38,598 nt of DNA from Phallusia fumigata (lineage: Eukaryota; Chordata; Ascidiacea; Phlebobranchia; Ascidiidae), in contig QXVZ01012744.1 in NCBI GenBank assembly GCA_008931825.1, positions 1 through 38,598 on the forward strand. The letters run 5' to 3'. The notes under the pieces are model-generated. The model ran no database searches and was not told where the DNA came from. It worked only from the letters and a program-made list of their open reading frames with translations. Positions 11,524 to 23,417 of this stretch are shown here, in pieces. The stretch's first letter is position 1, and every line of letters starts with the position of its first letter. Both the position numbers and the translations under genes were made by a program.

Positions 11524-13344
11524 CTTGTACCAGTAGGTTGATAAGAATGTAGACTGTCGGTTGAAATTTCAAGTTGCAAAAGCAGTGGTTCAAAAAGGAA
11601 TGTTATGGGATAGCTAGTTTCGCCTATGTACAAAACTACAAAAACCCAACGTGCACCAACGTTCCAATTTCAAATTGTCGACTGGCTTCTAAACTGTCCT
11701 CGGGCGCCGTCTAACGGCAGTATGTTTTATATTTTAGTCAAACGAAAACAAAGTCCCCACAATTTCGTTGAAACGGCAACAGAGTGATAATTCGAAAAAA
11801 ATTTGCACCGTCGCATGAATGATTATGTCACTGTGAGATTTTACCGAATTCATATTTGTCAAGCACATTTTTTAATTGTTGTTTTAATCATTAAAATGTT
11901 CAGTTTTAGTGTACTTGTGGAAGACGTGTGTAAATTTATAAGGTGTAACCAAGTGTAAATTTCTGTAACAAACCTTGACAATTTACAGTTCTCAGAAAAA
12001 TATTGTGCAAATATTTTCTGGCAAACAGTTTTACTTTTTTCTTTCTTGTTATAACACCTTGTATTACAAAGCTTTGACAAAATATCTCTCTCCTAGATCT
12101 GTGGCATGCTGGTTTTGGTATTTGTTGCTTTTTCCGCTTTGTGGGGATATGAATAAACAAACAAACATGGCCCAAACCGTTACCTAAATCACCAATTACG
12201 ACACGCCCATACAGGCAAGCTTAACTAAACATTTTAAACAAATTTGTAAAAGTTCTGACAACTTAGGCAAACAGTAAATTTAAAAAGACAGACAGTAATT
12301 TTAGCCCAGATACAAAAAAATTAATGTAGAGTTAAGTCACTTACCACTTAATGATGCATGAGATAGTGTGATACATTAATGTTTGGTCCTATACTTGCTT
12401 CTGAAAAGACAGTAGCTCTTGCAAGAAGATTGTCTTGGCAAAGGATTGAGCAAATAGCTACCTACATTTATTTGGACTTATTGTTAAGCCTGAAACAATA
12501 AAAAAATTTTATTTTAGTTTGTTACGCTCTACTAAAAGCAAACATAAGCAATCATAAGTAAACTACACCTGCTACACTCAACTCGAATTACCACTACTTA
12601 ACAACCAAAAATGTTGACTCAATAAACATCTTACATTTGTGCACAAGTTAATAAACATAACAATAGTATACATTAAACTCATTTTCAACTCTGTTAAACT
12701 TTTGTGGTAACAAAAGCTTTATACCTGCAAGTTGAAGACATATTTGCTAACATACATTTTGTTTATGTAACAAATGCACAATATTAAACACAATACAATG
12801 TACAAGTAGATGTTTATCCACCAACTAAGAAAAAGTATTGTTATGGGTTTAACATGCCATAAATGAAGTAAATCATGACAACTCGTCACTTTTCAGAAAG
12901 CTTTTTGTTTACTTTCCACTTGCTGCACAAAAACATAGGTTTCTTTACCTGTATTTTGTAAACAACAAAGAATCAATCTGATCCTGCCCGACTTAAAAAG
13001 GAGGTTAAAGGCAAAAATGGTAATTAAAAGTGTTATTTAAGTTATTTATTGGTTTATTTTATAGTTCAAGGACTATTAGCCAAACAGTCAAAATGTGCTC
13101 ATAACTATGTTTGACAATGGTACACATTACATATAATTGCCACACATATGAATGCTCTTGACATTACAATTACCATCCTGGAATAATCCCTTGGGCATAT
13201 AAAACCCGGAAAATGATACTACAATGTCTAACATCCGCTTTTCCGTTATATTGCATTTTGTACCTATTAGTCATTACAAGGCTAAATATTGACACAACCT
13301 GTTTCAATTCAAAGCTCATGTCTAAAACACAATTTTGTACTTAC
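11524..13344. other. AT-rich stretch, possible small exons of a minus-strand gene
   Basis: This is mostly simple AT-rich DNA. On the minus strand two segments could be exons of the candidate gene starting at 13538: an open frame between an AG acceptor near 12827 and a CAG|GTATAA donor near 12725 (hydrophobic, about 33 codons), and a segment between TTTTCAG near 12406 and a GTAAGTG donor near 12347. Neither matches a known family and AT-rich DNA yields such frames by chance. Confidence 0.25.
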
Positions 13345-13538
13345 TTTCGGACGATGACAACTGTTTGTCCAACAGAAAATGGGTAGAATAAAAAAAAAAC
13401 AGCAATTTTAAACAAACACGCTTCAATTGCCGAAACAGTGTCTTTTAAATCCACGAGTCCAATCACTTTCATTTTTTCGAATCCATGATATGAACCTGCG
13501 GTCGCCTGTGTGTTTACTACAGATACATAGTAAGACAA
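13345..13538 (-). CDS. candidate first exon of a small membrane protein
   Basis: An open frame from ATG at 13538 (with a second ATG 22 codons in) runs to a strong splice donor, CGAAA|GTAAGTAC, at 13345. The peptide contains one hydrophobic segment (ACLFKIAVFFLFYPFSVG) ending in a basic residue, as a signal anchor would. Upstream at 13560-13760 is a locally GC-rich stretch with a perfect CRE (TGACGTCA). Together these suggest a short transcribed gene on the same strand as VHL and downstream of it. No family is recognised and the downstream exons are not fixed, so a chance open frame remains quite possible. Confidence 0.3.
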
Positions 13539-13675
13539 ACTCCAACCACATGTAGCCTAATCAAATTTGGCCTACGTTGCTATTTTCCGGACGCACGATC
13601 AGTTTTATTCCCTCTGGCGCTTTTAGGCGCAACAAAACACAGAGGAGCAGAACCATGTGACCAAACGGCGCGAAG

Positions 13676-13683
13676 TGACGTCA
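13676..13683. promoter_or_regulatory. CRE-type site TGACGTCA
   Basis: A perfect palindromic CRE (CREB/ATF binding core) lies about 140 bp upstream of the candidate start at 13538, within a short GC-richer stretch. The context supports a promoter reading but does not prove it. Confidence 0.3.
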
Positions 13684-14365
13684 TAATAACAAATCGTTCA
13701 AGTGCTCGTCCAAGAATCTGGCGCGAAATCTTGGAATGACAGGCGCGAAATTCACACAACAGTCAAGTAGTCAATTTAAGGCTAACCAGTGTTTTTTTAA
13801 ATCTAAAAGATTGCACAATGTGTATGCAAGTTGCCCACGTAAATTCCTGTGTGGTGCACACCTTAATAAGTTCGGAAGTAACTGTGGTGGAATTTATTGA
13901 ACCGATAAGTTGTTTATACACCACTAACTACCTTGCATAACGCTTTTATCCTCCTTCGGATCCAATTATTCTTGATTTACCAATTTCTCCAAAACTTAAT
14001 TTGTGTTTATTTTACTTTGTTAAAGCAAAGTTAAACCTTTTAATTAATTGCAATAACATTTTAGAAGTAGTTTATTTACAAAAAGATTATGTATAGGCAA
14101 AGGTAAAACAAAACATAGAAGCGATTTCTGCACATATAAAATGATAAACATATAGTTATGCCCTCAGGGCAATAAACTTGGGAAGTGTGAAGAAAATCTC
14201 GTTTTTGCTGACCAAACTCCAGCACCACAAATAAGTTGCACAACAGGTTTTACAACCATGTTACAATATTTTATGCTTTTGCATTTAAATCAGCAATGTA
14301 TTTGGCAAATGCACAGTAATAAGGTTTTTAAATTTTTTTCAATAATATTGTTAGAGCATCATATG

Positions 14366-14854
14366 TCAGGTAACTTTATGCATTACAATAGGTGTGTTTA
14401 CACTTTCTTGGTCATCAAACATGCTTTCAAGCTGCCGTACAAAATTTCTACCAATGTTCAGGTTTTTTACACCATTTTTGTGCTGCAGATTTTGATATAT
14501 TAATTGAAGACACAGTGTTGTCAATTGTTTATGCGGAGTCAAAATATCCACCATTGCTTGTGTTGGTACATTGCCTGACATATCAGATGCCACTGGAAAA
14601 TAAACCCCTTCACGGTCGGTATTAAAGCAAAGTGGGTGCTTGTATTTGCTTTCCCTTGCTACCCACGGATGTCCAACAAAGGTTTTTACTGAAAAGTGTT
14701 CATTTGGCTTCAGTTCCTTGCAGTAGCACACCCTCTTGCCTTGGTAATCCACCCATTCAAGTCTTACTTTTCTTGAGGTCTTGTTGGTAAACTTTACAAA
14801 AGATACAACAACAGAAGGACATGATCTAAGTATATTATCTTTGTGACGTTCCAT
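14366..14854 (-). CDS. VHL: von Hippel-Lindau disease tumour suppressor orthologue, single exon
   Basis: A 162-residue protein with both VHL domains. VHL is the substrate receptor of the VHL-elongin B/C-CUL2-RBX1 ubiquitin ligase; it binds prolyl-hydroxylated HIF-alpha for degradation and acts in cytoplasm and nucleus. In the beta domain (about residues 13-100), FVGHPW (59-64) aligns with human YRGHLW. Residues lining the human hydroxyproline pocket are kept: W34, Y44, H62 and W64, with T58 in place of Ser111. The elongin-C box follows at 111-119 (LTTLCLQLI, human equivalent LKERCLQVV). I chose the Met at 14854: upstream codons lack VHL similarity, and a pyrimidine-rich TTTTATGTTCAG acceptor sits 3 nt before it, suiting either an upstream non-coding exon or spliced-leader addition. 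The human gene has three exons; here the reading frame is uninterrupted. Identity is confident from the ordered motifs. Confidence 0.92.
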   Translation of the reverse strand: MERHKDNILRSCPSVVVSFVKFTNKTSRKVRLEWVDYQGKRVCYCKELKPNEHFSVKTFVGHPWVARESKYKHPLCFNTDREGVYFPVASDMSGNVPTQAMVDILTPHKQLTTLCLQLIYQNLQHKNGVKNLNIGRNFVRQLESMFDDQESVNTPIVMHKVT

Positions 14855-15515
14855 TACCTGAACATAAAAGATAACTTGTAAAAAAATGTTTGGCAACTAA
14901 AAATAATATAATGTTGTCATAATATTCGCCTAAAAAAGTATCCCTAGATTTGAATTAAAAAATTGGCTAGGTTTATTCACAGCAGTTATGTTGGGTACAG
15001 CAAGCAAATTATATAGCTTTGTGAATATATACCACGTTAAATTGCTACGTTCAACATCTATTGAAACATTATGCACAGCAAATTTAAACAAAGCAAAGGC
15101 ATCGTCGATCTGTTTGAGATTTGTGACTTAGCTGAAATGAAATTAGTTGGTTTCTGATTTCTTTATTAGTTTAATACCAGTTCAAATGCAGTAACTCGTG
15201 ATTACACCACCGTTCCTGACAATAGTTAGACGCAGTGTAGCATACCATGGCTAATGTCACGTACACGCACACCGAGCCTCTGTTTTCTGAATCAAAACAT
15301 CGGCTATAGAAATCGTATTGAGTTCGACAGTCAAGTATGCAGTCTGCAATTGTTTGTTTCAAAATTTGTTTTCTATTTACGCCAGAAAAAAAACGCATAA
15401 AAAGTATGCAACTATCCGACATCAGTGAACAACTAAAACAAGATTTTGGGTGGAATGAAATAACGTGTTGTCCAACTTGTGCGTACTCTTCAGAGTCTTC
15501 ACGTGAGATTGCGTT
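14855..15515. other. intergenic: 3' region of the CARF/Ulp/PHD gene, then VHL upstream
   Basis: No supported gene. An 83-codon minus-strand frame (15171-15422) lies between the stop of the upstream gene and its poly(A) signal and is best read as 3' UTR. The remaining roughly 300 bp would contain the VHL promoter or, if the genes are co-transcribed, the intercistronic spacer. Confidence 0.5.
15162..15167 (-). promoter_or_regulatory. poly(A) signal AATAAA
   Basis: The canonical hexamer on the minus strand lies about 350 nt after the stop codon of the CARF/Ulp/PHD gene. It is the only perfect copy seen between that stop and the VHL start, so it probably ends that transcript. Confidence 0.45.
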
Positions 15516-18500
15516 TTAAGTTGGCGAATCATATCCAGGACAAACAAAATAAACACCATTTTCAGCTTGGTCAAATGTCAGTCCTACACAAGAAACGTGA
15601 AACCATTGAGTACACCTTGCGCATTGTATCCATCCCGCCCTGCTTTGACTACATTCCCTGCACAATTTGCACATGCTTCTATTTGGTGATTCGTCAAGGC
15701 AGTTTCCTGCGACGAGTTTTAAAATTTCTTCACGACATTTTGCGGTGGACGTTGGTAAAGAATGTGCCGACTCGTCAAAAGTTAGTGCTTTGGCAATAAG
15801 ACAGATACAGACTGCACTGGTATCCACATTCCAAGGCAGTATTGGGTCAAACATGCTGGACGAATCAGTAGACTTAAGGTTGAAATTAAATTTATCAAGC
15901 AAAAGATTATAAACGAAGGAAAATGCTTTTTGTAAGTGACCAGTACTACTTTCAAGGCCCTTTGGATCGATGCAAAGTAATGTTCGTTTTAGGATGTCCA
16001 CTACAAGCAAAACCCATTCATTTTGAAAATTGTTCCATGGCAGAAAAAAGTACTTCTTTCCCATAAGTGATGTATTATCCCACAGTCCTTTAACAACAGT
16101 GGTGCTGCCAATGTTTTGGGTAATTGTGTTTTCAGCAAACATAATCTGATCATTGTTCAGACCCAATTGCCACAAAAAACTATCAACAACATCACCCATT
16201 GCCAAATTCTCACATGTTTTAGTGGAAGTAGCCTTGAAAAATTCCAAATCACTTGTGGCTAGCTGGTGGGGCCCATTGGCAAGAATGACCTCTTCAATTG
16301 GGGCATCTGTAATTACCTCAACACAAGGTAGCATGGATTCTGTACTTGACAGTAAGGCATTTATGTTGTGTGTGTCAGAAATATTCATGCTTGGAACAAA
16401 GCTAGTGTCTGCATTAGCCATTTCTGCAACGGGACTGGAAACAATAGTTACGTTGATTGTCGAGCATTGTCTTTTGACTGAAAGGCCCAAATCTGCATCA
16501 CTGGATTTCCGTTTTCGTGTGGATCCTTTTGCTTTATGGTTTGAAACCTTAATCAAATTATCTAGGATTACTTGCAAACTCATCTCAGTGTTTAACAACT
16601 CCTCTTTGTTGTCAGTGCACCGTGCAGAGTCTTTGATTTTGTCCAAAATATCAAATACTCTTTCCATTACTGATCTAGAGGCACATGCATAAGGGCTTTT
16701 GAGATTTTTGTCATCTTTGGGTGGACAATACTTTATGTAAGCTTCGATCAAATCAGAAACAATTGCTTCACTTTCCTCCCAGACTTCTCTGTTGTCACAG
16801 CGAGGTTTAGTGTTACACCTTGAAGAAATACTGTGTTTGGTTATTTTGGTCAAATCACCATCAGCACCAGAGTTTAAATTTGAAGCACTGGAAGCATACT
16901 GATGAAACACATTATCAGCTTTTATTGAACTGTCCCAATCCTTAATCAGAATCGTAATGTTTTCTCCCTCTGCAATAACTTTGTTCTGTTTAATGCAAGA
17001 CTTGATGTAGTAATCACAGATAATCTTTTTTGTAGGAAAAAAGCGCTTATGAGATTTGGAAGGTGCATCCTGGTTTGGAAAAATTTCCTCGTACACAAAT
17101 TTACGAAGCTGTCTTTGTATGTCCTTCATTGAGACCAAACCTGCTTCAACAAGCTGGTCAATTTTGGAAACAAGTCTTGGGTCCAATGTCCGCCCAGTTC
17201 CAGTTTCATTTACCTTGAACAATTTAAACCAAAACTAAAATGCAAATTCTGTATCAAGCAATATCAATTTATCAGCAAAACACTTTCTCACAAGAAAACA
17301 CTAGTATATACACATCTAATCTGTGTTAAACTAGTTCCAGCAGAGGAAGGGGGTATTTATATGTATACAAAGTCAGTTTTGTCCATATGGGATTTAAACT
17401 GCTTTTTTAACCCACCTGGCCCAATACATGTCCTTGATGGGCATAAGGTGGGGGAAATGCCACCCTGCAGGCAGTTTCTTTGACAACGTCTTCACTTTCA
17501 CATTCAAGGGCAATCCTCAATGAATGGCTGGCAGCATCCCTATGATTTTTCTTTAAACTAACAGCCTTAGAAAATACAAAATACAATTGTACTATGTTAT
17601 CTAAACATTGGGTAGAAACACTTTTTTAAATTCACCTTATATTGTGGATATTTAGAAACTTCAAAGATATCAATATAGGCTGGGCAATCTGTCTTATAAG
17701 AAGGTTGCACTCTGACATATTTTTTATTTGCTGGTGCTCTTTTCATCTTTCTTTTTTCATTGTAACTTTTGTTCCGGTCCTTTCCATGCTGGCATTCAAG
17801 TTTTGTGATTCTTTCTGTGATGTAGGGTATCCCATCATCAAGGTTAAACGAGACTCTACCTCGCCCTTTTGAAAAACAAAATTCATCAAATTCAATACAA
17901 GGCTTATCAACCAGGGTTGCAGAGTCAGGGGTTTTATATGGAGTCGGACTCCTATGAGTAGTAGTAATTGAGTCAGACCTTATATTCTGCAATTCTATCA
18001 TCAACTTTAAACTATTTGCAAGCTTATGTTCAAAATCTTGAGTTTGCTCCTTGTCACTTGCACTTGGAGATGATTTTATTTTAGTAAATAATAAAATCAC
18101 TATTTGTTGTTTTGAAGTATTTGTCATTATTTTCACCTTGTATCTGTACCAATTTGTAAACAGATATATGTAAAATAGCTGACAAAAAAATACCATTTGA
18201 TAATAGTTACATTATTAACCAGGTTTGGTTGTTTGGATCTACAGACGGTAAATATGTTAACTAATAAAGATCTAATTTGTCAACTGGCAATGAAGTGTAT
18301 AAATCAATGAGAAAAAAATACACTTACCTATACGTTTATAGAGGACATTGTACTTTGTCATGGTTGATGATTCCAACAAGTGAATGGCATGATTAGCATG
18401 ATCAACAGTTGGAAACCACTAAATACATAATTCCACTTTATACGCAATCTACACTTCATGTTACACTACCATTGTAACTGTTTTAACTTTCTACCATACT

Positions 18501-18687
18501 AACTGCTTGTCTTTGGCAATTTTATAAAATATTTTTTCGTTGTATGCTATTGTACTTCATAAAAGAGGTATATATAACATTTTACCCTTATAACTTTTTT
18601 GATGTGTTGGTCAAAAGTTTTTTCACTGTATTCCACTCCATGAAGATGATAACTTGGGGATATTTCCACTTCAGATGGAAATGACAT
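15516..18687 (-). CDS. CARF-like / Ulp1-like / PHD-finger protein, five exons
   Basis: Exons (minus): 18687-18586, 18418-18328, 18099-17636, 17565-17416, 17213-15516; all junctions are GT-AG and in frame, giving about 834 residues. The acceptor at 18099 is the least certain. Exon 3 holds a Cys/His block (LECQHGKDRN, then KTDCPAYI) like the zinc-binding region of calcium-responsive transcription factor (CARF)-like and FAR1-type proteins. Residues about 270-340 (TGTGRTLDPRLVSKIDQLVE, then FFPTKK) match the CARF-like segment that follows. Residues about 610-750 resemble a C48/Ulp1 (SUMO) protease, but Glu668 precedes Trp669 where catalytic His is expected, and DTS (733-735) replaces the Asp-Cys-Gly of the active site; only the Asp (685, 17 residues on) is kept. 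A PHD finger at 784-830 has seven zinc ligands, the eighth being Tyr830. It is probably a chromatin or DNA-binding protein with a dead protease fold, possibly domesticated from a DNA transposon. Domain order is visible; function is inference. Confidence 0.75.
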
Positions 18688-19050
18688 CTTTTTCAGACCT
18701 TGTTTGCTATAACCATAACTGATTTCAGTATATTTAATAGGACAAGCTTCTCATTAATTTTACCCTCCCAAACCTATGATTGACAGTGCGGAATTATTTG
18801 GAAAGAACTTGTTCGATTTTAAAGATCAAAATAGGCACCAATAATGTTGCATAATATGGAATCTATGAGCACCAATAAAATGGAACTTACAAAAGCACAA
18901 ATAAAATGGAAGTTATGAAGGCACCAATGAAATTGAGGAACAAAAACTGAAGAAAACATGTCAGGTTGTAGGCAACAGTGAACAAATGCAATAAGTCACA
19001 TAGAAAGGTTGAACTTTAAACAACATTTTTACATTCTACATTTAAAAGTT
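18688..19050. other. intergenic between the SLC43A3-like and CARF/Ulp/PHD genes
   Basis: Short AT-rich spacer on the minus-strand gene series. It must contain the promoter, or the trans-splice acceptor, of the CARF/Ulp/PHD gene; no sharp motif was found. An ATAAAATGGAA string occurs twice, about 30 bp apart, at about 18877-18912 (minor repeat). Confidence 0.4.
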
Positions 19051-19056
19051 TTTATT
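19051..19056 (-). promoter_or_regulatory. poly(A) signal AATAAA
   Basis: The minus-strand hexamer lies about 25 nt beyond the stop codon of the SLC43A3-like gene, implying a very short 3' UTR. Confidence 0.5.
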
Positions 19057-19080
19057 TTTAGTCATAGCAACATGTAGTTT

Positions 19081-20499
19081 TTACTGATGATTTGAGGTGG
19101 GTTTGCTGCTGCAAAAGATTATAATTGGGTGGACATATGTTGTCAATGTCAAGCACAGCATGACAATGTTTGTGATTGAAAAATCAGGATCAAAGTCCAC
19201 ACCTACTTTAAATATTGCATATTGGGTCAAACCGAAAACACTAATGACCAGGCTTGAGAGTCCAAGCAGCTTTCCATAGTGCTCTGTGGGGAAAGCCACA
19301 AACAAAAATGATCCACTTCCACTGTAGACAAAGCTTTTTGTTAAAAGAACAAAAGCAAATGCTGGATAAACACTGCGAGCTAAAGCTGCAACAGACAGAG
19401 CTACTGAAAACGTGCTGGTTAGAAACATTGAAACAGCATAAGCTCGCAAGACAGCTGTTTGCTCAGCCTTTAGTTTTTTTTTAAACAACCTAATCAGACC
19501 ATCAGCAATCATCCCATTTAATGGTGCTACAAGTACACCACATAAAAGTACTATGTTAAACCAATTGGTCGATCTACCAACATCTAAGTTTGGAAAACTG
19601 CTTAGCCATTTTATTACACTGCCATAAAACAATGCCAAGCGTAGCTTAATTACTACCACATGATACAAATTTGACCAAAAGACTGTTTTCTTTAAGCATT
19701 GTTTCAAAGATGCATTTTGTTCTTGTGTGATTGATCTGTCAAGCCTGTCACCCTTACCAGCTTTCTGTAGTGGTTCTGAAGGTTTTTTTATTAGATTTGC
19801 ATTTACTGGGGTCTTCTTCAATCGCTTTACAAGGCCAAATTCATGATGTTTCGGTAGCGCTGGATGGGGAATACCTTTTTTGGGCATTAGGAAAAAGCTG
19901 CGGAACCAAGGAAACACTGTAATAATAAAGAGCACCAAGAAAATGTTTTGTAATGAAGCACCTTGTTCGTAGCTGAGTTTTACAAGCAAATATACAACCG
20001 AAGATAAATCAGACATGCCAGAAGATATAGAAAGAAAAACAGATCTAAATGAAGGATTTAAATTTCCTAATTGCGAATTGCTCATCCATAATGCATAGCC
20101 ACTGCTTGAAATCATTGCCATTGCTGGGTACATTAGTACTGAGGTTCTTGGTGTCATGATCCACAAAAACAGATATCCCAAAGAATGCAAGGAGGTTGCT
20201 AAACATCGCATTGCAAGTGTTCCAAATGTGTCTAGAATGTATCCAAACAATAAAACTGGCAATTCGTAGAATGAAGAAGCAATAGTAAATACAAGGTTGA
20301 AGCTCTCCTCACTTTCCTTACATGAAAATAAAGATATGTTCTTTGAAAAGCTCAGATTGTAATTTTCATCGCACAGATAGTGAAAATAACCATCTTTGTT
20401 TAAACTAAACTGCAAGGAAGGCCATCCAAACAAAACTCCAGTGTACAAAATGCATTCAATACAGGCAGATAAGATGCTTGCAACCCCCAACTTGTTCAT
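19081..20499 (-). CDS. SLC43A3: SLC43-family transporter, closest to SLC43A3, intronless
   Basis: One uninterrupted 472-codon frame encodes a major-facilitator carrier of the SLC43 group. Family members are plasma-membrane uniporters: SLC43A1/A2 move large neutral amino acids, and SLC43A3 (ENBT1) moves purine nucleobases. The N-terminal helix reads ECILYTGVLFGWPSLQF, nearly the SLC43A3 signature GVLFGWPSL. A Cys-containing extracellular loop follows, then GYILDTFGTL (the MFS D-x-x-G-type loop), SNSQLGNL, a long charged central loop with MPKKGIPHPALP, and a second six-helix half with AFPTEHYGKLLGL near the end. About twelve helices are expected and the length matches the family (human 491). 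Start: ATG at 20499; the in-frame GTG 12 nt upstream lies in the leader. The vertebrate gene has many introns, so the absence of any suggests retroposition or intron loss. Paralogue (A3 over A1/A2) is likely, substrate not determined. Confidence 0.88.
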   Translation of the reverse strand: MNKLGVASILSACIECILYTGVLFGWPSLQFSLNKDGYFHYLCDENYNLSFSKNISLFSCKESEESFNLVFTIASSFYELPVLLFGYILDTFGTLAMRCLATSLHSLGYLFLWIMTPRTSVLMYPAMAMISSSGYALWMSNSQLGNLNPSFRSVFLSISSGMSDLSSVVYLLVKLSYEQGASLQNIFLVLFIITVFPWFRSFFLMPKKGIPHPALPKHHEFGLVKRLKKTPVNANLIKKPSEPLQKAGKGDRLDRSITQEQNASLKQCLKKTVFWSNLYHVVVIKLRLALFYGSVIKWLSSFPNLDVGRSTNWFNIVLLCGVLVAPLNGMIADGLIRLFKKKLKAEQTAVLRAYAVSMFLTSTFSVALSVAALARSVYPAFAFVLLTKSFVYSGSGSFLFVAFPTEHYGKLLGLSSLVISVFGLTQYAIFKVGVDFDPDFSITNIVMLCLTLTTYVHPIIIFCSSKPTSNHQ

Positions 20500-21686
20500 T
20501 TTAGATTTCACTTCTTCAATTTTTTTTCACAAAATATTTTAAAAACTCTAATTTATAGGAACTAAACATTTTACCCATACCACGAATCAGACGCAGTGAG
20601 GCCCTAAACTATGGCCTTCAACTATGATCTTCAACTGCAAACACAAACAATCCATAAGTGTCTCCTAACTTGTAGTGCTAACTGCACGCAAACCACGCTT
20701 AAGTCTAAAGGTTCCATCTGTTTTCCAAAGGGGCGCTGTGTGAAGTCCAAGTCGCACTCACACCGCTACGCTGCCTTTACGTTCATACGTGTGCATCCAA
20801 ATAATTAACGAGAAAAGCCTGAACACAAACCTTTAACACCAAATGAAAAATAATAAACGTGTCTGTCAAGTTACAACAGCCTTTGTAAGGGCTTAAGACA
20901 AACTGTATTTCTAATATATTTGAAACAAATTTGCATTTTGTTATTATTGTCGTTGTAAACAACCAATTAGCAAATACCAAATAGCTCAAAATGATTGTAG
21001 TTTCGGCATCAAAACGCCATGAAAACATTGACACGTTAGGGCTTTTCACTTAGCGAAAACTGTCAGCCCTGTATGCACTTTTTGCTCATTTAATTTGTTT
21101 TTTGAAGCGAGCGTTTCCGATAGTTTTTTCCAGTTTTCAAATAGGCAGGAAACTGAATTTTTACTCAAACATACCGGTAGAGAACTAAAGTTACATATCC
21201 TTACATTACGCTGCAGCTAAGCTACGCTGCAGCGAAGCTTAACTTAAACTAATTTTGATTAACAATCAAAAGCCCACACACAATGTTACGCTATTGTTGT
21301 ATTTGCAATACCATGTTGCCCAGCAACTGGTAGACAACGTCCACAATTTAGTAACAAACGGTTAACTACCATAGAATGTAATTTGTTCAGAGAAAAACTT
21401 GATATTTACTGTTTTAGCACCACTTAAACTCGCGTTTTTTTAGGTAACTGTGAAGGAAATGAAGCGATGTTGTAAAAAAATATAGTCAAATGTACAAAAG
21501 GTATACAATTAAAAAAAGTTAAACTTTTTATGACACCAAGTAAAGTCAATTGGAAGCACAAAACGAGTCATTCAGAACCAATGTATCACGTACAGTTCAA
21601 GTATCAAGTATAGTAATGTACAGTATACACTTCCACAGTGAAATATGTCACCAGGACAAACTGTTTTATCCTGTGAAAATAAAAAG
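20500..21686. other. intergenic, minor tandem repeat, no gene
   Basis: This lies between the PACRGL stop and the SLC43A3-like start. No conserved frame. A two-unit 16-bp tandem repeat (TACGCTGCAGCTAAGC and a one-base variant) is at 21207-21238. The region should hold the SLC43A3-like promoter. Confidence 0.5.
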
Positions 21687-23062
<1,376 letters not shown>

Positions 23063-23417
23063 ATCATTGCTTTGCTATTCTCCAGATGAATCCGACAAAA
23101 ATCAATAAATCAACGGGGTAAATAAGCTGCTGAAATTTTTGATCCGCAGCGGTGCAAGCACAATCCTGCGAAAAAGTGTGTTTATTTCTTTAAAATAAAC
23201 AAAGCAACAGGCCTCCCTTCATTAATTTGTTGTTTCACTTTAGAGACTTGATTGAATTTCAAGAATTTTTACAAACACATTGGAAAATAATTTCATCTCT
23301 TTGGACAACGTGAGGTACTTTCCCGAGCGGTACTTGCAATCCTTACAGACTGCTGGTGATTGCTGATTGCTATTTGATAGTGAAATAAGTTACAATATCC
23401 AACTAAATGATTGATTC
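23063..23417. promoter_or_regulatory. bidirectional promoter region, PACRGL / DHX34
   Basis: These 355 bp separate the start codons of two divergently transcribed housekeeping-type genes, so both 5' UTRs and core promoters must fit here unless non-coding first exons exist. No TATA box or X-box was seen. Confidence 0.55.

Noticed and set aside
15171..15422. 83-codon minus-strand frame between the CARF/Ulp/PHD gene and VHL
   Set aside because: It sits between the upstream stop codon and its AATAAA signal, so 3' UTR is the simpler reading; no homology.
16153..16692. 179-codon plus-strand frame
   Set aside because: It is the antisense shadow of the large exon of the CARF/Ulp/PHD gene.
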